From JAVJSU01 sp040219275 (GTDB lineage Bacteria; Chloroflexota; Anaerolineae; Aggregatilineales; Phototrophicaceae): a stretch of DNA of 64,000 nucleotides. A program made the translations under genes and the position numbers. Every line of letters starts with the position of its first letter. Within the stretch, counting starts at the first letter, position 1. Below the pieces are notes generated by a model. The model was not told where the DNA came from. It saw nothing but the letters and a program-made list of their open reading frames with translations, and made no database searches. Where the stretch lies: NCBI GenBank assembly GCA_040219275.1, contig JAVJSU010000071.1, positions 78,679 through 142,678 on the forward strand, read 5' to 3'. Positions 42,252 through 50,635 of the stretch are shown in pieces.

Positions 42252-43255
42252 CGCACCAGACCCGGATAATCGAGGAACATGACCTCCAGCGCCATGCGTG
42301 GATTAGCATTGGTTTTCAACTGCTTTAATACGGTCTGCGTGGCGTGGATGGCGTGCAGGGTTTCTTCCGCATTGATCGTATATAGCATCTGCTCTATCGC
42401 AATTTGGCGGTCACTATTACACGGCTTCACGGGGCTGTGTTCCGCCAAGAGGAGCACATCACGCCAATAGGAGAGCCATAAATCCAGCAACAAGGTCAGG
42501 GTTTCTTTGTCGCGTCCGAGGTCATTCGCCAGTTCAAAGCGTGCGGCGCGATTCATCTTGAGCGCATCATCCAGCATATCAAGCGCCTGTGTGCGTTGAT
42601 CGAGCAAGTCAGGATTTTGTGCCGCCTGTATCGCCCAACCGATGCGTCCGCCGCTCAATTTGCCCAACAATTCAGCATGATCCGGCGCTTGATCGTAATG
42701 CTTAATCAGCACATCCTTAATCACATTTGCCGCCACCGGACGCAAATGGATAATCTGTGCTCGGCTGGTAATGGTCGATAAAATCGGCTCAAGCGTGTTC
42801 GCCAGCAGGAGCAAAATAGCGTGAGGTGGCGGTTCTTCTAATGTCTTCAGCAATGAGTCCTGCGCCTGCCCACCCGCATGGTCAAAATGCTGGAAAAATG
42901 CGACCCGATAGCGTGTTTCATAGGGCTTGAGGGCGATCTGTGAGGTGACTGCACGGATCGCCTCAATTTTGAGGGATCCGGTGGTGGAGTCCGTCTCGGT
43001 AAAGAGCATATCGGGATGATTGCCACTCTCGGCTTTTTTGCAGGAGCGACACACGCCACAGGGACGCATTGCCACATCGTCGTTAAGGCAGGTCAATGCT
43101 TTGGCGAATTCGTGCGCCAGACGGGACTTTCCAATCTGATCCACGCCCGTTATAAGATAGGCATGGCGAACCCGCTGATGAATCATCCCCTTACGTAGAT
43201 AATCCACCGCCCAATCATGCCCATATAGTTGCCAGTTGTGTGTGTTTTCAGTCAT
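42248..43255 (-). CDS. holB: DNA polymerase III subunit delta'
   Basis: 335 aa, clamp-loader subunit. Walker A GVDQIGKS (37-44) lacks the fully catalytic context, as usual for delta'; zinc-binding cysteines at 56, 66, 69 and 72 (CGVCRSC); a DEAD-like stretch FFQHFDHAGGQAQDSLLKTL and the sensor motif region ITSRAQIIHLRPV. It loads the beta sliding clamp on DNA together with delta and tau. The gene is first of the leftward set that continues with three propeller genes. Length is normal. Confidence 0.9.
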   Translation of the reverse strand: MTENTHNWQLYGHDWAVDYLRKGMIHQRVRHAYLITGVDQIGKSRLAHEFAKALTCLNDDVAMRPCGVCRSCKKAESGNHPDMLFTETDSTTGSLKIEAIRAVTSQIALKPYETRYRVAFFQHFDHAGGQAQDSLLKTLEEPPPHAILLLLANTLEPILSTITSRAQIIHLRPVAANVIKDVLIKHYDQAPDHAELLGKLSGGRIGWAIQAAQNPDLLDQRTQALDMLDDALKMNRAARFELANDLGRDKETLTLLLDLWLSYWRDVLLLAEHSPVKPCNSDRQIAIEQMLYTINAEETLHAIHATQTVLKQLKTNANPRMALEVMFLDYPGLVR

Positions 43256-43307
43256 TCTTATCTATACAGTAACAATAAACAGTGTTGTTCTGAGGTGATG
43301 TCATCGT

Positions 43308-43805
43308 CTAAGAATCGGATTGTTTATGTTGTTCACGCGCATCAAGCGTTTTTTTGATTTGTTCAAGGTGATTGTCACCGTGACGCGCATACGACATCAG
43401 CAAGTCTTCCAGCGTAACCACACCCGCTTGATTATGCAAGCCCCGCCGTTCCCAATCACCTTCGCCGAGGCTATCCATGAGCGTGCACCAGCGATTGTGC
43501 AGACCACGCAAAATAAACAACGAGTCTTCGACGTTGGGCAAAGTCGCCTCTACCGTGCGTGACCAATTCTTCTGGTCGAACGAGCGAATTTCCGGTTGTT
43601 CGTGCAGGAGAATATGCTTAAAACGATGAAAGGCGTTCATGTGGGCATCGGCGACGTGATGGATATTCTGTGCGATGCTCCATTCGCCGGGGAGGTAAAC
43701 CATTTCTAGCTCATCAGTTGGAACCCCGCGCACTAATTCCGCCAGTTGACGGGGTAGGGTTCGCATTTTGATTATGAGCGCATTGCGTTCGTCAACGGTG
43801 AGCAT
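43308..43805 (-). CDS. DinB-like four-helix protein 1
   Basis: 165 aa. Sequence follows the DinB/YfiT fold: EWSIAQNIHHVADAHMNAFH carries the first metal-binding His, and MSYARHGDNHLEQIKKTLDA the last two His of a Ni/Zn site. These proteins are bacillithiol- or mycothiol-linked transferases or damage-inducible proteins; the partner thiol is not decided. It is a close paralogue of the next gene (43893-44369), about 90 bases away. Confidence 0.83.
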   Translation of the reverse strand: MLTVDERNALIIKMRTLPRQLAELVRGVPTDELEMVYLPGEWSIAQNIHHVADAHMNAFHRFKHILLHEQPEIRSFDQKNWSRTVEATLPNVEDSLFILRGLHNRWCTLMDSLGEGDWERRGLHNQAGVVTLEDLLMSYARHGDNHLEQIKKTLDAREQHKQSDS

Positions 43806-43892
43806 CTGGCTTCTCCCTCAAAAGGTCATTGTAAAAGCGAATGATACCCGTATTGTAACGCGCCGCGCTCATAATTGGGATAGCATAATGAA

Positions 43893-44369
43893 TTACGCGT
43901 CCGGTTTCGCCGCCAACGTCCGTTGAATCTGGTCAATATGATCGTCGCCATGTTTGGCATACACATCCAGAAATTGCACCAGCGTAATCACCCGTCCACT
44001 GGTATAGCCGCCGGTGTGTGTCCATTCCTCATCGGAGAGACTCTCCATTAACGCCACCCAGCGCGCATGTATCCCGTTCAACAAGATAAAGGTCGCGCTC
44101 ATATCAGGACTCATAGAATCCGCCGTCGTTGCCCACACATCCTGATCGTAGGGCTTGGCAACAGAATTTTCTTCCAGCAAAAATAACTTAAAGCGCATAT
44201 ACGCGTTGAGATGTGAATCAGCCACATGGTGTACATTCTGCGCGACTGTCCACTCACCATCGAGATAGGGTGTGGTCAGGTCTTGCTCGCTCAGGTCACG
44301 GACGACGGCTTCCAACCGTGCCGGATACGTGCGGATACGCTCAATTTGTTCTTCAATACTGTTGGACAT
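43893..44369 (-). CDS. DinB-like four-helix protein 2
   Basis: 158 aa. Same fold as the neighbour: EWTVAQNVHHVADSHLNAYM and VYAKHGDDHIDQIQRTLAAK contain the three conserved histidines. The two proteins align over their entire length with common EW-x-AQN-x-HHVAD-x-H-NA phrases, so a recent tandem duplication is likely. The first copy in transcription order is this one, the leftmost protein is downstream. Confidence 0.83.
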   Translation of the reverse strand: MSNSIEEQIERIRTYPARLEAVVRDLSEQDLTTPYLDGEWTVAQNVHHVADSHLNAYMRFKLFLLEENSVAKPYDQDVWATTADSMSPDMSATFILLNGIHARWVALMESLSDEEWTHTGGYTSGRVITLVQFLDVYAKHGDDHIDQIQRTLAAKPDA

Positions 44370-44473
44370 AAATTATCCCTCCTGCGGGAAACAGACATAA
44401 TGCAAGTCAAAGGCTAACTCGATACAAATCATACCCAATACAAAACCGACTGACCTATATTATTGGCGGACTT

Positions 44474-44493
44474 GTTGAATAGGACAATTCAAC
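44474..44493. promoter_or_regulatory. Operator-like dyad upstream of the SH3 protein
   Basis: GTTGAAT-AGGACA-ATTCAAC, arms of seven bases, about 145 bases upstream of the gene at 44637 and on the promoter side of the DinB pair. It could bind a dimeric regulator. Confidence 0.35.
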
Positions 44494-44636
44494 CATTTTA
44501 ATGAACCGTTGGGAAGTCGTAGGTCATTGTTCCCCTCGCAGAGTGCCGCGCTGGATTTGCCCTAATTACAAAACGCCCTGAAAATGAACTGATTGTGTTG
44601 TTTCATATTGTTTCGACTTAAAAATAAGGAGTCCCT

Positions 44637-46001
44637 ATGTTTCGCAAATTCTTACCCCGTTTAATGATGATATGTTTGCTCTTCATCGCCCTAAGCAGTG
44701 TGATTAGTGCTCAAGGTGGTCAATTAGCATATGGCACCGTCCTGACAGATACACTGAATCCCGCCACCCCCATTATCTATACGTTCTCAGGGGCTGAAAA
44801 TGATGTGGTCACCGTATATATGATTGGGAGCAATGATTTACAGGCAACCCTCTCACTCAGTAACAGCAGTGGGCAACAACTGGGTTTTAGTACAGGTGAT
44901 CCGCTCACACCGATGAGCAATGATGTGCGTGTGACGGCGCAATTACCCGCAAACGAAACCTATATTGTGACCGTAAATAATCAAAGTAGTGTAGCCGGAA
45001 TGTTCCTGCTCTCATTATCGGTTGCCGAGCCTTTATTGAGTAACCCGCTTACCGCACCGACTATCGTAACCATTGAACCGGATAGCCCGGCGCAACAATT
45101 TACGATTGCGGCAAATCCAGAAATCCCGCAAGTATTACGGATACAGAATCTTAGACCCTCTGTTGGCTTTTCCGCGCAATTACAATCCGACGATGGCAAA
45201 GTACTTGCCTCTATTGCTGGCGGACTTGATGGGACAACCTTTGTTATTCCAGCAGGTGTTTCATCCTATATCGTGAAGATTGATGCAGAAGACTCATCCG
45301 TTGGCGCACAGGTTGAACTTGCAATTTTAGGTGATGCTTTAGCCCCGATTGCTACAGAAGAGGTTCAAGCACCACAGAATACTGATCCTAATGTTTGCAC
45401 CATCACAGGTAGTGGTGTCAATGTCCGCAGTGGACCAGGCATCAATTTTGATGCCATCGGAACGCTCAATGCAGGTAATCAATTTATTGCCACCGGACAA
45501 AATAACGGATGGTACAACGGAACGTACAACGGGCAAAGTGCGTGGGTTGCCTCCGGTGTAGTTACGGCAACGGGTAACTGTGCAAACTTACCGACAGTGA
45601 ATGCACCCGCCGCGCCTGTTCAACAGGCAACACAATCCACACAAGCCACCAGTACATCATCAGCGCCGCCCACAGCCACCAACGCAAATAATCAACAACC
45701 AACAGCGACAGTCACAGCAACGCCGACTACCGCCGCAACCGCCGTGCCTTTCGCCGTTGTATCTCTCAGTTGCCGTTATTTCCAAAATGATGGCGCTACG
45801 GTTGACTTTAATGTAACCGGTCCCGCCGGAGCCACATTTAGAATTGATGTCCGTCAGGGCAATACAACCTACAGTGTTGATCGTACGCTCAATCAGCAAG
45901 GCTTCTTGAACGCAAATCACCGCTTCGGACAGGCAGGCAATAGCAACTATACCGCCTATATCGTTTACAATGGCGCAGACATCGCCAACGCCCCCTGTTA
46001 A
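44637..46001 (+). CDS. Secreted protein with SH3-like domain
   Basis: 454 aa. AAGGAG lies six bases before the ATG. Signal peptide about 1-25 (MFRKFLPRLMMICLLFIALS). Residues about 30-230 hold two pre-peptidase C-terminal (PPC)-like beta units (TYIVTVNNQSSVAGMFLLSL type). A bacterial SH3 (SH3b) domain spans about 258-320: CTITGSGVNVRSGPGINFDA and IGTLNAGNQFIATGQ. A Thr/Ala-rich linker precedes a final beta domain of about 75 residues. Likely extracellular cell-wall or matrix-binding protein. A good terminator follows at 46018. Confidence 0.82.
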   Translation: MFRKFLPRLMMICLLFIALSSVISAQGGQLAYGTVLTDTLNPATPIIYTFSGAENDVVTVYMIGSNDLQATLSLSNSSGQQLGFSTGDPLTPMSNDVRVTAQLPANETYIVTVNNQSSVAGMFLLSLSVAEPLLSNPLTAPTIVTIEPDSPAQQFTIAANPEIPQVLRIQNLRPSVGFSAQLQSDDGKVLASIAGGLDGTTFVIPAGVSSYIVKIDAEDSSVGAQVELAILGDALAPIATEEVQAPQNTDPNVCTITGSGVNVRSGPGINFDAIGTLNAGNQFIATGQNNGWYNGTYNGQSAWVASGVVTATGNCANLPTVNAPAAPVQQATQSTQATSTSSAPPTATNANNQQPTATVTATPTTAATAVPFAVVSLSCRYFQNDGATVDFNVTGPAGATFRIDVRQGNTTYSVDRTLNQQGFLNANHRFGQAGNSNYTAYIVYNGADIANAPC

Positions 46002-46017
46002 TTTAGTCACGAACTCA

Positions 46018-46049
46018 AACGGGGTCGGCAACCTGTCGATCCCGTTTTT
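46018..46049 (+). terminator. Rho-independent terminator after the SH3 protein
   Basis: AACGGGGTCG pairs with CGATCCCGTT over ten positions (one G-T wobble), followed by TTTTGTG. Confidence 0.85.
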
Positions 46050-46158
46050 GTGATTACCACCTTATTCCCCGCCGTTTACCCGACGCGCTAACGACTTCCT
46101 GCAAATCCTCTTTTACAATAAGCACAGGTTAAATTTTGCATCCGTTGAAGGACATTTG

Positions 46159-47187
46159 ATGACTAAAAATAAAACGATCACGCACGTATCGAGTTTCGTA
46201 AGTCTTGTCGCCGTTTTGTTCATCTTCTGCGTGAGCCTCGCCGCACAGGACGATGACTCCTCGACCTGCACCGATTCCGACCCTCATCTGACGATTGGCG
46301 AATTGGGACGCGTGCTTTCGGATAATGCGGTCAATATTCGCGCCGAACCCCGCACCGATATTCAACGACTCGGCTTTTTACGTGGCGGATCATCCTTCAC
46401 TGTGCTGGATGGTCCGGTCTGCGCGGAAGGCTATGTCTGGTGGCAAGTCGAATATACACCCAACGAGTACGACACAGCCGAATTCGGCGATGTAGAAACG
46501 ATCATAGGCTGGATGGCAGAAGGTGACCCGACGAGTGGCGACTTCTGGCTAGAACCGCGTGGCGAACTCGTCTATATCGAAGAAAATGGTGTAGAAATTG
46601 CCTACGTTGCCGATGATGAAGGCAATCTGGAACGGGCTGGCTGTTTGCGTCCACCGGATGAGTACGCACAGGTGCAACAAGGCTACGCCACGCTAAACAC
46701 GCGCACACTCGCCATGCTTGACCATGCCCAACGCCTCTACGACGAAGCAGGCGGCGAGGTGGTCAATTTCCGGCAAGCCGTGACGCAGGGCAGTTATAAC
46801 CCCGGCGGAGTCAGCGCCAGTTTCGGCACCCATGACGGCGGCGGCGCGGTGGATATTTCCGTGCGGAGTTATCTGGATTGGAGCGTTCTCACTGATGAAA
46901 TCATGCCGATGATTGATGCGCTACGCGTGGCGGGATTTGCGGCGTGGTTGCGTGATACGGGCGAACTCTACGCGGACTCACCGATTCATATTCACGCCAT
47001 CGCTATCGGTGATGAAGAACTTTCCTTAGGCGCACGCGAACAAATCGACGGCGAGTATGGCTATCTGCGCGGCTATAACGGTCTACCGGAAGGCTACGGC
47101 GGACCCGCGCTGGATGGCTACGGTGAGCCGGTCATCTGCCGTTGGATGGTTGATATGGGATTCGATGATCTGCGCGAGAGCGACTAG
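46159..47187 (+). CDS. Secreted SH3 plus M15-like peptidase protein
   Basis: 342 aa from the ATG at 46159, six bases after AAGGA. Signal peptide about 1-28. An SH3b domain (about 43-110, VNIRAEPRTDIQRLGFLRGG) is followed by a linker and a domain at about 195-330 reminiscent of the M15 zinc D-Ala-D-Ala carboxypeptidase fold: FGTHDGGGAVDIS gives H-x-x-x-x-x-x-D-like ligands and SPIHIHAIAIG a later His pair. Probably acts on peptidoglycan-like substrates outside the cell; metal ligands are only partly convincing. Confidence 0.7.
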   Translation: MTKNKTITHVSSFVSLVAVLFIFCVSLAAQDDDSSTCTDSDPHLTIGELGRVLSDNAVNIRAEPRTDIQRLGFLRGGSSFTVLDGPVCAEGYVWWQVEYTPNEYDTAEFGDVETIIGWMAEGDPTSGDFWLEPRGELVYIEENGVEIAYVADDEGNLERAGCLRPPDEYAQVQQGYATLNTRTLAMLDHAQRLYDEAGGEVVNFRQAVTQGSYNPGGVSASFGTHDGGGAVDISVRSYLDWSVLTDEIMPMIDALRVAGFAAWLRDTGELYADSPIHIHAIAIGDEELSLGAREQIDGEYGYLRGYNGLPEGYGGPALDGYGEPVICRWMVDMGFDDLRESD

Positions 47188-47201
47188 CAAAAGTTTAAAA
47201 C

Positions 47202-47236
47202 AAAAAGGCGCTCATCATCACGATAGCGCCCTTTTT
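47202..47236. terminator. Bidirectional terminator
   Basis: AAAAAGGCGCT pairs with AGCGCCCTTTTT except at one position (the extra C), with a 12-base loop, and A/T tracts on both sides. Sits between the convergent SH3-peptidase and WD40-like genes. Confidence 0.8.
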
Positions 47237-47263
47237 ATGAGTGAAATTGTACGGTTTGCAATG

Positions 47264-47569
47264 CTATTGAATCTTTTCACCGGTGCACAAGTTCCAGCGG
47301 AACGTGCCATCTTCGGCGATGGTTTCCAGCGTGTTGGCATCGACAAAGCGCATTGCTTTAATCGGCGTTGCTAATTCACCCAGACGATACAGCGGTGATG
47401 GATAGCGTTCGCCGGCTTTGAGATGGCGCATATCCCAGATTTCTACGCGTTTGCGCCCGACCGCCATAAATTGGTGATCCGGGCTGAAGGCGATGGAATC
47501 GGCATTTCCGCGTCCGATAACGGGTAATTTCAATTGGTGACCCTGTGAACTGCTCGTCGTCATGCTCAT
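47264..47569 (-). CDS. Short WD40-like protein
   Basis: 101 aa. It shows two WD40-style units, DSIAFSPDHQFMAVGRKRVE ending in IWD, and AMRFVDANTLETIAEDGTFR ending in W. That is too few blades for a closed propeller, so it may be a fragment of a longer gene, a domain that completes another propeller, or an isolated module. A poor ribosome-binding site precedes the start. It is transcribed leftward into the terminator at 47202. Confidence 0.55.
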   Translation of the reverse strand: MSMTTSSSQGHQLKLPVIGRGNADSIAFSPDHQFMAVGRKRVEIWDMRHLKAGERYPSPLYRLGELATPIKAMRFVDANTLETIAEDGTFRWNLCTGEKIQ

Positions 47570-47829
47570 TTTCTCTCCAAAATAAGTCCAAAACGCAGAA
47601 TAATTGTGTGTCTGTTTAGTTGACGATGTTCAGGTCTCAATCGTTCCCAATTTGCCCTGAAATTCGCGTGGAGTGTGTTGATGCCCTTAAGGTAACATGC
47701 CACACTCACCAGTGATGGACGCACAAACGGCGCATAGCCTACGCTTACCTGACGGGGGTTAGGCTTTCGTTAGACAGCATTACAAAGGCACAACTTTAGC
47801 GGAACATAGCGCATAAAATTGCTATTTTT

Positions 47830-48618
47830 CTACAGCCTGCCCAGCAAGACCGCGCCGGGGATGCTGAATGTAAATTCCTCGTCAGGATCGTCTGGAACGT
47901 TCGCAGGCAACGCAAATTGCACCTTGATCTCATCCGATGCCCCGTTAAATAGCGATTTGATCGCTTGCACGTATAAATCGGGGGTCGCCATGCGTGTCAC
48001 CCATGTGTTGAATTCCAGTGACAGATCAAAGGTCATCAACACTTCCGCTGAAAAGCCGACTGCCTCAAACATCGCCACCCATTGCGACACACGATGATCG
48101 CGCACATGGGATGGATCACGCAGGAGTTCTAAGGTCTGCAAAAACGTATCCGCCGCATGACCTTCTGCTGAAACAATATCGCTGAGGATGAATTTACCGC
48201 CTGGCTTAAGCACGCGCACAAACTCCACCAGCGCCGTCTGTGGATCAACCCAATGATGGGCGCTATAACGGGAAACCACCGCATCAAAGGTAGCGTCAGC
48301 AAATGGCAATTGCTCCACATCACCGAGGCGCGTACTGACATTACCGATTTCACGCTCCTGCGCGAGTTTTTCAACCTGTTCGAGCATGGCGGGGGTCAGA
48401 TCATAGGCAATCACCTGTTCAACAAATGGCGCGAAGGCAAGGGCGGTGTGTCCGGCACCACATCCAGCATCCAGCACAATCGCAGAGGCGGGTAAATCTG
48501 CGCGTTCGACCATCAAGTTTAAATCCGCGCCGCTGGCATGAACACGGCTGGTACTATAATTGGCGGCAACATTACCAAATTGCGTCTTTACTGACCCTTT
48601 AATATCTTTTCCCGACAT
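47830..48618 (-). CDS. SAM-dependent methyltransferase (class I, type 11)
   Basis: 262 aa, cytoplasmic. Motif I is IVLDAGCGAGHTALAFAPFV (about 40-59), motif II region VIAYDLTPAM with the acidic residue that binds the ribose of SAM, and motif IV/post VVSRYSAHHWVDPQTALVEF. The pattern matches UbiE/ArsM-like small-molecule methyltransferases; the acceptor is unknown. It lies alone between a 260-base gap and a divergent promoter region. Confidence 0.88.
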   Translation of the reverse strand: MSGKDIKGSVKTQFGNVAANYSTSRVHASGADLNLMVERADLPASAIVLDAGCGAGHTALAFAPFVEQVIAYDLTPAMLEQVEKLAQEREIGNVSTRLGDVEQLPFADATFDAVVSRYSAHHWVDPQTALVEFVRVLKPGGKFILSDIVSAEGHAADTFLQTLELLRDPSHVRDHRVSQWVAMFEAVGFSAEVLMTFDLSLEFNTWVTRMATPDLYVQAIKSLFNGASDEIKVQFALPANVPDDPDEEFTFSIPGAVLLGRL

Positions 48619-48684
48619 TCCTAATCCTTTTAGACATCTAAATTACAACCACAGTATAACGTAGATATGCAAACCAATAAACGA

Positions 48685-48713
48685 TTGGACATAAACCGGT
48701 TATGGTTGATAAT
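48685..48713 (+). promoter_or_regulatory. Probable promoter of the XPB-N-like gene
   Basis: TTGGAC (48685-48690), 17-base spacer, GATAAT (48708-48713), 80 bases before the start at 48794. It lies in the divergent gap shared with the methyltransferase gene. Confidence 0.45.
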
Positions 48714-48793
48714 CAGGCAAACTGTTTGTCCCGAATAGCGGACTCAGCTATCATCATGCGTATGACGTTTGATAACAGGTGGAGCGATTGACG

Positions 48794-50572
48794 ATGCGAA
48801 ATTTAATCATGAGCTTGCGTGAAAGTGACGCGGCGGTGCTGGAAGTGCTGGCGGGTGTCTGGAAAGTTGACATCGACAGTATGACCACCAATGACATCGC
48901 TACCGCGCTACATGATGCGATGCAAGATGGCAAAAATTCTGAGCGTGTGTGGGAACGTCTGAACGACGAGCAACGTGGTGCGCTCCAAACGTTGGTCGGC
49001 TCCGGCGGGAAAATGTCTCTGCCCATGTTCAAGCGCATTTATGGCGATATTCGTAAGCTCGGCAGAGGGGCGCTCCAACGGGAAAAACCAGAAAATAACC
49101 CGCAGAGTATCGGCGAGGCGCTGTTTTATCATGGCTTGCTGTATGAAGGCTATGAGCAAGCCCGCGCAGGCGCACAGGTGATCGTCTATGTGCCGGAAGA
49201 TTTGATCGCCATTTTGCCCACCCATCGCACCACCTACGACGGGCTGGAAGAGGAACCCGTACCTCAAGCGCCCGCCGCTACGGGCACAAAACCAGCCGAC
49301 GATGTGCCGTTTGAGGACGACGACGAGGCGCTGACCATTGACCCGATTGATCCCGATATGCTGGACGAAATTCATCAAGCGGATACCAGCCTGATTGACG
49401 ATCTGACCACCCTGCTCGCCTATTTGCGGATTACCGCCGCCAAATTAGAACGCGATAACGAAGTGCTGGTACTTTCGATGGCGGATTTACAGGCGATCTC
49501 GCCACATTTACTCGTCAAAGATGAAGACCGCCTCTCGTTTTTGCTGGAATTGGCGATCAGCGCGGATTTGATCGAAGTGAGCGAGGGCAAAGCCTTTACC
49601 CGTCGCACCGAAGTCAGGCGTTGGCTAGAAGCACCCCGAAGCGGACAGCTAAAAATTCTCGCGGATACATGGCACACCGGCACACTTTATCGAGAATTGT
49701 GGCACGTCCCCGGCTTGCATCCTGAAGCAGGCGGTTGGGCATATGATCCCGCTGTAGCACGGGCGGCATTGCTCGGCTTTATGCGAGATTACGTGCCCCG
49801 TCAGGAATGGTGGTCAATTGACGAATTTATCTTCACCGTAAAAGAATCCGAACCGGATTTTCAGCGTCCGGGCGGGGATTACGAAAGCTGGTATATCCGT
49901 AACGATCAAGGTGATTATCTCAACGGGTATGAAAGCTGGGATGCTATCGAAGGCGCATTGCTCGAATTTTATCTGATGGGACCGCTTCATTGGCTGGGTA
50001 TGGTCGATCTTGCGGAAGATGCCGCCCGCCTCAACGCCTACGGACGGGCATTCGTCACCCAGCAACCCCTGCCCAATCCAAATATCGAGGCAGAAAAAAT
50101 CCTTATTCGCGAGGACGGCACACTACTCGCATCGCGCAGAGTCGCCAGTATGGATCGTTTTCAATTGGCACGCTTCACCGCATGGGATCAACCCGCGACC
50201 ACCGATGGCACACCCTATGGCTATCGCTTAACCGGACAGAGCATCAAACAGGCGGACGAACAGGGAATCAACACCGGACACATCGCCGCATTCCTCACGC
50301 GCTTCGTGGATGGCGGGGCATTACCACCCCAGATCACGAAATTGCTGGAAACATGGCAATCCGGCGCATCGTCCAGCGTTACGTTGGAGCGTCTGCTGGT
50401 CTTACGCACTACCGCGCCAGAAGTGCTAGATCGCATCGTCAATACGCCCGCGTTACGGCGCTATACCGGCGCACGCCTCGGTCAAACCGCCGTCGTCGTC
50501 CGTGCCGATCAATGGGAAGATTTACGGGACGCGCTTGGCGCTGAAGGCATTGATGTAGAAATGATCGAGTAA
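48794..50572 (+). CDS. XPB/Ssl2 N-terminal-domain-like (Helicase_C_3) protein
   Basis: 592 aa from the ATG at 48794, which has GGTGGAG ten bases upstream; a longer reading adds five residues. Residues about 20-150 are helical. The last ~150 residues match the Helicase_C_3/XPB-N pattern: ILIREDGTLLASRRVASMDR, TPYGYRLTGQSIKQADEQGI and VTLERLLVLRTTAPEVLDRI. There are no helicase motifs (no Walker A or DEAH box), so this is a stand-alone regulatory or scaffolding member rather than an active helicase. Such proteins are common in actinobacteria and Chloroflexota. Function unknown. Confidence 0.8.
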   Translation: MRNLIMSLRESDAAVLEVLAGVWKVDIDSMTTNDIATALHDAMQDGKNSERVWERLNDEQRGALQTLVGSGGKMSLPMFKRIYGDIRKLGRGALQREKPENNPQSIGEALFYHGLLYEGYEQARAGAQVIVYVPEDLIAILPTHRTTYDGLEEEPVPQAPAATGTKPADDVPFEDDDEALTIDPIDPDMLDEIHQADTSLIDDLTTLLAYLRITAAKLERDNEVLVLSMADLQAISPHLLVKDEDRLSFLLELAISADLIEVSEGKAFTRRTEVRRWLEAPRSGQLKILADTWHTGTLYRELWHVPGLHPEAGGWAYDPAVARAALLGFMRDYVPRQEWWSIDEFIFTVKESEPDFQRPGGDYESWYIRNDQGDYLNGYESWDAIEGALLEFYLMGPLHWLGMVDLAEDAARLNAYGRAFVTQQPLPNPNIEAEKILIREDGTLLASRRVASMDRFQLARFTAWDQPATTDGTPYGYRLTGQSIKQADEQGINTGHIAAFLTRFVDGGALPPQITKLLETWQSGASSSVTLERLLVLRTTAPEVLDRIVNTPALRRYTGARLGQTAVVVRADQWEDLRDALGAEGIDVEMIE

Positions 50573-50579
50573 AAATCAC

Positions 50580-50613
50580 GCAGAAGGCTTGCGCTGTTTA
50601 GCTCACCTTCTGC
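50580..50613. terminator. Convergent hairpin terminator
   Basis: GCAGAAGG and CCTTCTGC pair perfectly around an 18-base loop, just after the XPB-N-like gene and before the penicillin-binding protein gene end. No long T run, so rho may be involved. Confidence 0.55.
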
Positions 50614-50635
50614 ATGATTAAGTCAGTGTTGCAGA

